DNA from: an uncultured Collinsella sp. | GTDB taxonomy: Bacteria > Actinomycetota > Coriobacteriia > Coriobacteriales > Coriobacteriaceae | Direction of reading: 5' to 3' | Assembly (NCBI GenBank): GCA_900549655.1 | Contig: UROZ01000052.1 | Span: 1-12,279, forward strand | Length of the DNA stretch: 12,279 nt | Part shown: positions 1 to 5,025 of the stretch, piece by piece | Layout of the letters: each line of letters starts with the position of its first letter | How positions within the stretch are numbered: position 1 is the first letter of the stretch | The notes under the pieces: generated by a model | Told to the model about the DNA's origin: nothing | Seen by the model: the letters and a program-made list of their open reading frames with translations, nothing else | Databases searched by the model: none | Made by a program: the position numbers and the translations under genes

Positions 1-764
1 AGGTTCACGGGGTTCACGGCTTTGTCGGTGGAGAGCGCCACCACCTTCCGCACGCCCGAGTCCAGCGCTGCGCTTATGACGCCCATGGCCCCGTCGATGT
101 TCGTCTTTACGGCCTCCATGGGGTTGTACTCGCACGCCGGAACCTGCTTGAGGGCGGCGGCGTGGACGACGTAGTCGACCTCCTTGAACGCGCGGCGCAG
201 CCTAGCCTCGTCGCGCACGTCGCCGATGAAGAATCGGAGCTTGGAGTCGTAATCGACCCCTGCCTCTTTGCCGAGCGCGGTGAATTTGTTGCGCATGACG
301 AACTGCTTGTACTCGTCGCGCGAGTAGATGATGATCTTCTTGGGATCGTAGCCGGTCAGGTGCCACAGCTCGGTGCACACGACGTCGCAGGGGTTGGAGA
401 TGCTCACGAAGATGCCGTCGAAGCCGGCGTCGACGATGCGCTTGGCAAAGGAGCGGGCGGCGTCGGTGGTAAAGAACAGCTCGCCGTCGCGGTTGCCTGC
501 TGCCAGCGCGACCTTGCCGGCAGCGTTGACGATGACGTCGCAGCAGGCCAGCTCCTCGTAGTGGTCGTAGCAGTTGACGATCTTGGTGTTGTACGGGACA
601 AACGAAAGGGAGTCGCGCAGGTCCTGGACCTCGGACGTCACCTTGGCCTCGTTGATATCGCACAGGTACAGCTCGTCGGCAATGCCCTGCATGAGCAGGC
701 TGTTGGCGACATGTGCTCCTACGTGGCCCTGGCCGACCACACCGATCTTACGCGTCTGGTACAT
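1..764 (-). CDS. Chimeric ORF: lactate/2-hydroxyisocaproate dehydrogenase N-terminus joined to PseB-like UDP-GlcNAc 4,6-dehydratase (partial)
   Basis: I translated this frame codon by codon. It is open from ATG 764-762 to the window edge (254 codons seen). A ribosome site GGAAGGA (772-778) sits 7 nt before the ATG. Residues 1 to ~138 are an NAD-dependent L-lactate / L-2-hydroxyisocaproate dehydrogenase start: RKIGVVGQGHVG is the Rossmann loop and SISNPCDVV the conserved segment before the catalytic half. Around YDPKK (residues 139-143) it becomes the FlaA1/PseB family: IIIYSRDEYKQF, FIGDVRD, HAAALKQVP and ALSTDKA. PseB makes the 4-keto-6-deoxy precursor of surface-glycan sugars. The dehydrogenase half lacks its catalytic His region, and the PseB half lacks its first ~30 residues with the GxxGxxG loop. 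The product is therefore unlikely to have either activity. The cause may be a microhomology deletion or a wrong assembly join. Confidence 0.8.
   Translation of the reverse strand, partial: MYQTRKIGVVGQGHVGAHVANSLLMQGIADELYLCDINEAKVTSEVQDLRDSLSFVPYNTKIVNCYDHYEELACCDVIVNAAGKVALAAGNRDGELFFTTDAARSFAKRIVDAGFDGIFVSISNPCDVVCTELWHLTGYDPKKIIIYSRDEYKQFVMRNKFTALGKEAGVDYDSKLRFFIGDVRDEARLRRAFKEVDYVVHAAALKQVPACEYNPMEAVKTNIDGAMGVISAALDSGVRKVVALSTDKAVNPVN
324..362 (-). other. Junction between dehydrogenase and PseB-like sequence
   Basis: The frame reads HLTGYDPKK and then IIIYSRDEYK across this stretch with no stop or frameshift. LTGY fits a dehydrogenase; YDPKKIIIYSRDEYK fits a PseB/FlaA1 protein just after its first helix. 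The breakpoint therefore falls in codons both genes could share. Confidence 0.65.
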
Positions 765-801
765 ACGAGTATCCTTCCGGCCGAGTTTTTTGCGTCGAAC
801 C

Positions 802-807
802 ATTGTA
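802..807 (-). promoter_or_regulatory. Candidate -10 box for the minus-strand dehydrogenase gene
   Basis: The minus strand reads TACAAT here, about 38 nt upstream of the ATG at 764. No good -35 hexamer is visible 16-18 nt further upstream, so this is a weak call. Confidence 0.3.
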
Positions 808-842
808 GCGTCCTGCCGTCACTTTGCTAGACTAAAGCGCCG

Positions 843-877
843 TAGATTTTTGGGACATGCCTTAATCTCTACTTTTG
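843..877 (+). repeat. Intergenic palindromic element, copy A
   Basis: TAGATTTTTGGGACATGCCT (843-862) is an exact 20-nt match, in inverted orientation, to 6961-6980. The second arm (TAATCTCTAC) is degenerate here, so the hairpin is poorer than in the other copy. It lies between the divergent dehydrogenase and metA genes. Confidence 0.6.
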
Positions 878-975
878 GAGTGATTTGGGCCGCTGACGGC
901 ATCGCTGGGCGATGTGCTCGCGCGGATAGGGCTGCTCGTTGTACCATAGCTGCAACTGACTCGTAAGGAGCATCC

Positions 976-1902
976 ATGCCCATTCGCATTCCCGACGCCC
1001 TCCCTGCCGCCGCGCAGCTCGAGAGCGAGAACATCTTTGTCATGACCGAGTACCGCGCGCTGCACCAGGACATCCGTCCGCTGCGCGTGCTCATCCTCAA
1101 CCTCATGCCCACCAAGATCGCCACCGAGACGCAAATCATGCGCAAGCTCTCCAACACGCCGCTGCAGGTGGAGGTGGACCTGCTGCGCACCAAGACGCAC
1201 GAGGCCACGCACGTAAGCGCCGGCCACTTGGAGACGTTCTACCGCACGTTCGACGACATCCGCGACATCCACTACGACGGCCTGATCATCACGGGCGCGC
1301 CGGTGGAGCAGATGCCGTTCGAGGAGGTCGACTACTGGCCCGAGCTCTGCCAGATCATGGATTGGTCCACCACACACGTGCACTCTACGCTGCACATTTG
1401 TTGGGGCGCGCAGGCGGGCCTGTATCACCACTACGGTATTCAGAAGCACGACCTGCCGGCAAAGGCGAGCGGCGTGTTCGAGCATTATCTGGTGAAGCCT
1501 CAAAGCCCGCTGGTTCGCGGCTTTGACGACCGTTTCTATGCCGTGCATTCGCGCAACACCGATGTGCGCCGCGAGGACGTGGAGGCCGAGCCGCAGCTTG
1601 AGGTCGTGGCCGTGTCCGACGAGGTGGGCCTGTACATCGTCAAGTCGACCGACAGCCGCCGCTTCTTTGTCTTTGGCCATCCCGAGTACGATACCGACAC
1701 GCTGCGTCTGGAGTACGAGCGTGACGTGAAGCGCGGACTCAACCCGGAGGTGCCGGCGCATTACTTCCCAGGTGACGACCCCACGGCCGAGCCGCGCAAC
1801 GTCTGGCGCAGCCAGGCTCAGTTGCTCTACACCAACTGGCTCAACTACTACGTCTACCAGACCACGCCCTACGACCTAGCCCGCGCCGGCGAGGAGCACT
1901 AG
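976..1902 (+). CDS. metA: Homoserine O-acyltransferase MetA, predicted acetyl-CoA type
   Basis: MetA acylates the hydroxyl of L-homoserine, the committing step of methionine synthesis, in the cytoplasm. At 308 residues it matches the family length (E. coli 309), and PIRIPD, RPLRVLILNLMP, RGFDD and YFPGDDP align without gaps. Catalytic Cys142 (in ICWGAQAG), His235 and Glu237 (in GHPEYD) are all at E. coli positions, as is Lys47. Residue 111 is Glu (in TGAPVEQM). Published structure-function work on this family ties Glu111 to acetyl-CoA and Gly111 to succinyl-CoA, so this is probably a homoserine O-acetyltransferase despite the usual 'succinyltransferase' label. The start is supported by AAGGAG (965-970), 5 nt before the ATG. 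It appears monocistronic, and I recognise no SAM riboswitch in the 211-bp leader. Confidence 0.95.
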   Translation: MPIRIPDALPAAAQLESENIFVMTEYRALHQDIRPLRVLILNLMPTKIATETQIMRKLSNTPLQVEVDLLRTKTHEATHVSAGHLETFYRTFDDIRDIHYDGLIITGAPVEQMPFEEVDYWPELCQIMDWSTTHVHSTLHICWGAQAGLYHHYGIQKHDLPAKASGVFEHYLVKPQSPLVRGFDDRFYAVHSRNTDVRREDVEAEPQLEVVAVSDEVGLYIVKSTDSRRFFVFGHPEYDTDTLRLEYERDVKRGLNPEVPAHYFPGDDPTAEPRNVWRSQAQLLYTNWLNYYVYQTTPYDLARAGEEH

Positions 1903-1930
1903 GCTACGGCTGCTGCTGTGCCGGCGGCGT

Positions 1931-2055
1931 GACGAGCGTGGATATCCGGACGGACGAGCGTGGATTTTCGGACATTTACAAATCGAGCGTGGATAATCTC
2001 CCACTTTTGGCTTGAAACTAGGCTCAAAACGGGAGATTATCCACGCTCATTTTTT
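1931..2055 (+). repeat. 119-bp composite repeat, copy 1, ending in a terminator-like hairpin
   Basis: Two 21-bp units (1931-1951, 1953-1973) share GAGCGTGGAT and end CGGAC. After an 11-nt spacer comes a perfect 18-bp inverted repeat, GAGCGTGGATAATCTCCC (1985-2002) against 2031-2048, with a 28-nt loop. ATTTTTT follows at 2049-2055, so the hairpin can also terminate metA. A second copy with identical spacing lies at 3332-3450. Confidence 0.85.
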
Positions 2056-2197
2056 AGGCATGTAGATGCCGATGGCTCGGCTAAGCGACGGTGCGTGCAG
2101 AGGCAAAGTCGCATTTGGCGTAGTCTTGAATCTCGACGGGTTTTTCTTTCTGATAATCCGATGGACCAAGGCCTCAAAATGTGGAGACAGGGACCTC
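2056..2197. other. Non-coding stretch with no recognised feature
   Basis: Between the first composite repeat and the promoter of the next gene I see no convincing reading frame, RNA or repeat. The short open frames here have no recognisable protein sequence. Confidence 0.5.
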
Positions 2198-2226
2198 TCG
2201 ACAACCGCCCTACCTGCAGATATAAG
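2198..2226 (+). promoter_or_regulatory. Sigma-70-type promoter of the AbiEi/nuclease-like gene
   Basis: TCGACA (2198-2203) and TATAAG (2221-2226) each match the -35 and -10 consensus at five of six positions, separated by exactly 17 nt. Transcription would begin near 2233, giving a leader of ~110 nt. Confidence 0.6.
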
Positions 2227-2246
2227 ACATCAGCCTAAAACGTCCA

Positions 2247-2308
2247 AAACCGTCAAGCATTTGGTCAGCGCCTGGACGGTATTTGGTCAGACTTCGCATG
2301 AAACCGTC
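2247..2308 (+). promoter_or_regulatory. Repeated leader motifs, possible operator
   Basis: ATTTGGTCAG occurs twice as a direct repeat (2259-2268 and 2281-2290). AAACCGTC occurs at 2247-2254 and 2301-2308, with an inverted GACGGT at 2275-2280. The elements lie just downstream of the predicted start of transcription, where a repressor could block it. Confidence 0.35.
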
Positions 2309-2345
2309 TGGTACGTTTGCGCCGTTCCAAGATTTGGGAGGCGAC

Positions 2346-3308
2346 ATGGGAAACATGACGGCGAATCAAAGGCTTGCAAGTCACATTAAAGCATGCGAAC
2401 AGCAGATGAGCTGCGTGTACGCGCGCACGGCGGCGGAGGCAAAGCAGATTCAGCGGCGGGCGGAGGCGGGAAGTCTCGAAGCGGTCATGCCGGGGCTGTA
2501 TGCGCGTCCGGAATACTGGTCCGAGCTCAAGTTTCGGCAGCGTTATCTGCATCGAGTGCGGGCCCTTGCGCAAAAGCACCCCGACTGGACATTTTGCTCC
2601 TATACGGCGGCTGTTATCTATGGCCTTTCGGTTTCGCATGCCAATTTGACGCACATCCATATCGCCGCGATGCTGGCCCAATCGACGACGCCGGGCTCTC
2701 AGGTCATTCGTCATCGCTATGCTCGTCAAACACGTGCCACCCAGATGGATATCGCCGTAACCGATATCGATCAAACGATTACGGATTGCTTGGTCGATGC
2801 ATCGTTTGTCGAGGGACTGATCATCGCGGATTCGGCGCTCCATGAGCAACTTTTGTCGAAGGAGCATCTCGTTGAGACTGTCGACAAGCTTGGCCTGAAT
2901 CGTCGCGGTGTTGTGACGGCGCGCAGGGTTGCACGATGTGCCGATGGGCTGTCGGAAAGCGGCGGCGAGTCCAAGGCGCGTGCCCTGATGATCGAGCGCG
3001 GCTGGCAGACGCCGGAGTTGCAAGTTGAGTTGTTCGACCCGGTTGAGCCGGGACGACCGTATCGCGTCGACTACTTGTGGCGCGTGGGCGACCGGCTGAT
3101 TATCGGGGAGTTCGACGGATTTGTTAAAAGCGAGAAGGCAGCGGAGGAGGGCAAGCTCGCGAAGACGCAGTTCGATGAGCGCCAGCGCGAGTCGAGGCTT
3201 TCGCTGCTTGATAACTGCAAGATCGTGCGCTTGTGCTGGGATGATCTAAGGGATCCGACAAAGTTCGATCGCAAGCTCAAGGTCGCCGGCGTGCCGCGTG
3301 CGTGCTGA
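2346..3308 (+). CDS. AbiEi-like N-terminal domain with C-terminal PD-(D/E)XK (DUF559/Vsr-like) nuclease-like domain
   Basis: This is a 320-residue soluble protein. Residues ~15-200 resemble the AbiEi-type antitoxin/transcriptional regulator fold: SLEAVMPGLYARPEYW is the usual helix-turn-helix/wing region, followed by TFCSYTAAVIYGL. Residues ~205-302 look like a Vsr/DUF559-type nuclease: ESKAR with Glu208, YRVDYLW with Asp242, GEFDGFVK with Glu255, Asp257 and Lys261, then KIVRLCWDDL. Such two-domain proteins are widespread single genes in Actinobacteria; their role is not established to my knowledge. No AbiEii nucleotidyltransferase partner is adjacent. The chosen start has GGGAGG (2336-2341) 4 nt upstream; ATG 2355 is an alternative. 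A recognisable promoter and repeated leader motifs precede it, and 119-bp repeats flank it on both sides. Nuclease activity is inferred only from motifs. Confidence 0.75.
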   Translation: MGNMTANQRLASHIKACEQQMSCVYARTAAEAKQIQRRAEAGSLEAVMPGLYARPEYWSELKFRQRYLHRVRALAQKHPDWTFCSYTAAVIYGLSVSHANLTHIHIAAMLAQSTTPGSQVIRHRYARQTRATQMDIAVTDIDQTITDCLVDASFVEGLIIADSALHEQLLSKEHLVETVDKLGLNRRGVVTARRVARCADGLSESGGESKARALMIERGWQTPELQVELFDPVEPGRPYRVDYLWRVGDRLIIGEFDGFVKSEKAAEEGKLAKTQFDERQRESRLSLLDNCKIVRLCWDDLRDPTKFDRKLKVAGVPRAC

Positions 3309-3331
3309 GGCAGTTGCAGAGCGTTTGGCTG

Positions 3332-3450
3332 CACAAGCGTGGAAAATCGGACGGACGAGCGTGGATTTTCGGACGCTTGTTGAATGAGCGTGGATAATCT
3401 CCCGTTATTAGCTCGTAAGGGGGCTCAAAGTGGGAGATTTTCCACGCTCA
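3332..3450 (+). repeat. 119-bp composite repeat, copy 2
   Basis: It has the same architecture as the copy at 1931-2049, offset by exactly 1401 bp: units at 3332-3352 and 3354-3374, an 11-nt spacer, and a hairpin of 3385-3403 against 3432-3450 with one mismatch and a 28-nt loop. The second 21-bp unit is identical between copies. It lies between convergent gene ends and may act as a shared terminator, although its T-run is poor. Confidence 0.85.
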
Positions 3451-3475
3451 TCTTGCGGGTGCGATACAGCGGCGG

Positions 3476-4072
3476 CTAGGCGCTGACGATGTTGGGCAGC
3501 GGCAGGTCGTGCTCATCGGTGGGAACGTGGTCGACGCGCTGTTCGTCAAAGGCGATGCCGACGACCTGGCATGTTGCCGAAAGCGTGGGCAGGTAGCGGT
3601 CGTAACAGCCGCCGCCGTAGCCCAGGCGCGCGCCGGTGCGGTCGAAAGCCACGAGCGGCACGACAACCATGTCGAGCTCGGCGGCGGGCACGATGGGGAA
3701 GTGGTCGCTGTCGACGTCCGTGGCTGCGAAGGCCCGCGTAGGGTGGGCGATAAACGGGGCCTCGGATGCATCGCCGGCAGAGACTGCCCGCATGCACATG
3801 CACTGGCCACAAGCCATGGCGTCTGTTGCCGAGAGCATGCACGGATAGGCCACGCGCCAGCCACGCGCGACGGCCGCGGCGGCAAACGCGGCTGGGTCGA
3901 CCTCGGAACCCATGGCGGCATAGACGGCAACGGTGTGCGGTGCCGCGGCACCCAAGCGATCCATCAGCTCAACAAGCCGCGTGCATACAACAGCAGACTT
4001 CGCCGCCCGAACATCCAAATCAATAACATCGCGCCGAGCAATCACCGCCCGCCGCAACTCAGCCTTATCCAT
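3476..4072 (-). CDS. 5-formyltetrahydrofolate cyclo-ligase
   Basis: This 198-residue enzyme (EC 6.3.3.2; also called methenyltetrahydrofolate synthetase) uses ATP to convert 5-formyl-THF to 5,10-methenyl-THF, returning the storage folate to one-carbon metabolism in the cytoplasm. The signature is at residues 139-161: PLVAFDRTGARLGYGGGCYD, then RYL. The N-terminal KAELRR...RR and C-terminal DEQRVDHVPTDEHDLPL regions also fit. Length is normal for the family. ATG 4072-4070 is chosen over the upstream in-frame ATG at 4099 because AGGAGG (minus strand, 4078-4083) sits 5 nt before it. The middle region (residues 78-94) is unusually Met- and Cys-rich, a detail I cannot interpret. It lies downstream of hicB on the same strand, separated by 146 bp holding a hairpin, so co-transcription is doubtful. 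Confidence 0.93.
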   Translation of the reverse strand: MDKAELRRAVIARRDVIDLDVRAAKSAVVCTRLVELMDRLGAAAPHTVAVYAAMGSEVDPAAFAAAAVARGWRVAYPCMLSATDAMACGQCMCMRAVSAGDASEAPFIAHPTRAFAATDVDSDHFPIVPAAELDMVVVPLVAFDRTGARLGYGGGCYDRYLPTLSATCQVVGIAFDEQRVDHVPTDEHDLPLPNIVSA

Positions 4073-4089
4073 TCCAGCCTCCTCTAGCA

Positions 4090-4126
4090 AACCTGCCAAA
4101 AAGGGACAGGTTTATTTTGGCAGGTT
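4090..4126. terminator. 12-bp perfect inverted repeat between hicB and the cyclo-ligase gene
   Basis: AACCTGCCAAAA (4090-4101) pairs with TTTTGGCAGGTT (4115-4126) around a 13-nt loop. On the minus strand the stem ends 6 nt before the cyclo-ligase ribosome site. It could end hicA-hicB transcription or influence translation of the next gene. There is no long U-tract, so termination is uncertain. Confidence 0.5.
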
Positions 4127-4172
4127 TTATCTGGGCAAACGCGATATGGGCAGTAAAGCCACCGCAAATATG

Positions 4173-4205
4173 CCTGTGAACTGCGCCCTTTGTGGTTGTT
4201 TGGGC
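4173..4205 (+). repeat. Direct repeat flanking hicA-hicB, left copy
   Basis: CCTGTGAACTGCGCCC followed by TTTGTGGTTGTTTGGGC. It matches 4917-4950 apart from one single-base gap and two T/C differences. It begins 13 nt past the hicB stop. Confidence 0.75.
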
Positions 4206-4218
4206 CTATGCGTTAATG

Positions 4219-4548
4219 CTATAACGCCGCAGCGATTGCTTCAGTCACAAACTTATTGAGTGACTCACCCTTCTTTGCCGCTGCCAACGCTGCTTGCTTG
4301 TGGAGCTCAGAGCCCGTTCTTACGTTGAACGACCCCTTAAAAGCCCGCTCGGGTTCCTTGCCCTTCTCGGCACAAAACTCAAGGTAATCGTCGACGGCGT
4401 CGTGGAAGCATTGCTCCACTTCTTCAGCCGTGGAGCCTTCAAATACGATTGCGTCTCTAATGCCGGTGACCATACCTGTTAGCACATGCTGCTCGGCATC
4501 GAACTCGACTGGGGCGAAATAGCCCTTGTATGCCAAAACGTTACTCAT
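4219..4548 (-). CDS. hicB: HicB-family antitoxin
   Basis: This 109-residue protein neutralises the HicA toxin and, with it, represses the operon. The N-terminal half (YKGYFAPVEFDAEQHVLTGM, then GSTAEEVEQCFHDAVDDYLEF) is the partial RNase H-like fold of HicB. The C-terminal half (GSFNVRTGSELHKQAALAAA, then ESLNKFVTEAI) is a ribbon-helix-helix DNA-binding domain. ATG 4548 is preferred over 4563 because GGAGGT (minus strand, 4553-4558) lies 4 nt upstream. The gene overlaps the hicA stop by 8 nt, which suggests translational coupling. Toxin-first order is typical of hicAB operons. Confidence 0.9.
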   Translation of the reverse strand: MSNVLAYKGYFAPVEFDAEQHVLTGMVTGIRDAIVFEGSTAEEVEQCFHDAVDDYLEFCAEKGKEPERAFKGSFNVRTGSELHKQAALAAAKKGESLNKFVTEAIAAAL

Positions 4549-4804
4549 GACTACCTCCGACATCTTGCAGAAATCGAACGATGTTTCGAATGGTCCCCGC
4601 TGTCAATTCGTCAGATGGATGCGGCGCGTGCATTACGAACATCCTGCCATCTGATGGCCTGTAGAAGCGAACGCGCGATCCGGACGTCTTGCCTTTGTTG
4701 TCCATTTCAAAGCCATATGAAGCCATGACTTTTAAATAATCGGTATACCGATACGTCGAAGGGCAGCTAAGCAGTTGGGCGATGAGTTTATCGGTCCGCG
4801 TCAT
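4541..4804 (-). CDS. hicA: HicA-family toxin (mRNA interferase)
   Basis: This 87-residue protein has the HicA double-stranded-RNA-binding-like fold: LIAQLLSCPSTYRYTDYLKV, ASYGFEMDNKGKTSGSRVRF, then MHAPHPSDEL. HicA toxins cleave mRNA and halt translation. The classic catalytic His in the GSH motif is Arg here (Arg44 in TSGSRVRF). From memory, the longer 'GGSR' HicA subfamily shares this substitution, so it is not by itself a sign of inactivation. The start at ATG 4804-4802 has only a modest ribosome site (GAGG), which could keep toxin output low. It is the first gene of the pair, with an 8+8-bp inverted repeat just upstream. The region looks AT-richer than its neighbours, consistent with acquisition. 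Confidence 0.85.
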   Translation of the reverse strand: MTRTDKLIAQLLSCPSTYRYTDYLKVMASYGFEMDNKGKTSGSRVRFYRPSDGRMFVMHAPHPSDELTAGTIRNIVRFLQDVGGSHE

Positions 4805-4818
4805 CCCGCCTCACATTC

Positions 4819-4839
4819 TGCAACTATATCCTAGTTGCA
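4819..4839 (-). promoter_or_regulatory. Probable HicB/HicAB operator
   Basis: TGCAACTA (4819-4826) and TAGTTGCA (4832-4839) form a perfect 8-bp inverted repeat with a 5-nt centre, 14 nt upstream of the hicA start. On the minus strand the centre contains TATAGT, a possible -10 box. Ribbon-helix-helix antitoxins bind such dyads. Confidence 0.55.
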
Positions 4840-4887
4840 ATTTAAGTCCGATGCAAGCACCTCTACTATAGAACATGTGTACGTATA

Positions 4888-4900
4888 GAACAACTGTTCG
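4888..4900. promoter_or_regulatory. Possible LexA (SOS) box
   Basis: GAACAACTGTTCG fits the GAAC-N4-GTTC core used by Gram-positive and actinobacterial LexA. It lies in the divergent space between hicA and the zinc-ribbon/YD gene. The eight fixed positions could match by chance. Confidence 0.25.
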
Positions 4901-4916
4901 AACCAACACAAAGGCA

Positions 4917-4950
4917 CCTGTGAACTGCGCCCCTTTGTGGTCGCTTGGGC
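4917..4950 (+). repeat. Direct repeat flanking hicA-hicB, right copy
   Basis: CCTGTGAACTGCGCCCC followed by TTTGTGGTCGCTTGGGC. It has the same orientation as the copy at 4173-4205, with starts 744 bp apart, and the two enclose the whole hicA-hicB unit with its control region. Confidence 0.75.
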
Positions 4951-5025
4951 TGATTGTTGCGCAACAAGGGCTGCATTTTTGGGTTTACCTTCATGGTGGA
5001 AGGAATGAACCGAAAGGAGCCCGCC

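Noticed and set aside
162..830. 222-codon plus-strand open frame at the left end
   Set aside because: It is antisense to the dehydrogenase/PseB frame, which has clear family motifs and a ribosome site.
863..975. SAM or other methionine riboswitch before metA
   Set aside because: I could not find the paired-helix layout or conserved core of a known SAM riboswitch in the leader.
862..1761. 299-codon minus-strand open frame
   Set aside because: It is antisense to metA, whose product is unmistakable.
2265..3023. 252-codon minus-strand open frame
   Set aside because: It is antisense to the AbiEi/nuclease-like gene, Arg-rich, with no motif.
4954..5025. 24-codon upstream extension of the zinc-ribbon protein from a TTG
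   Set aside because: It would start inside a palindrome without a ribosome site; the ATG at 5026 has AAAGGAG 6 nt upstream and begins exactly at the zinc ribbon.
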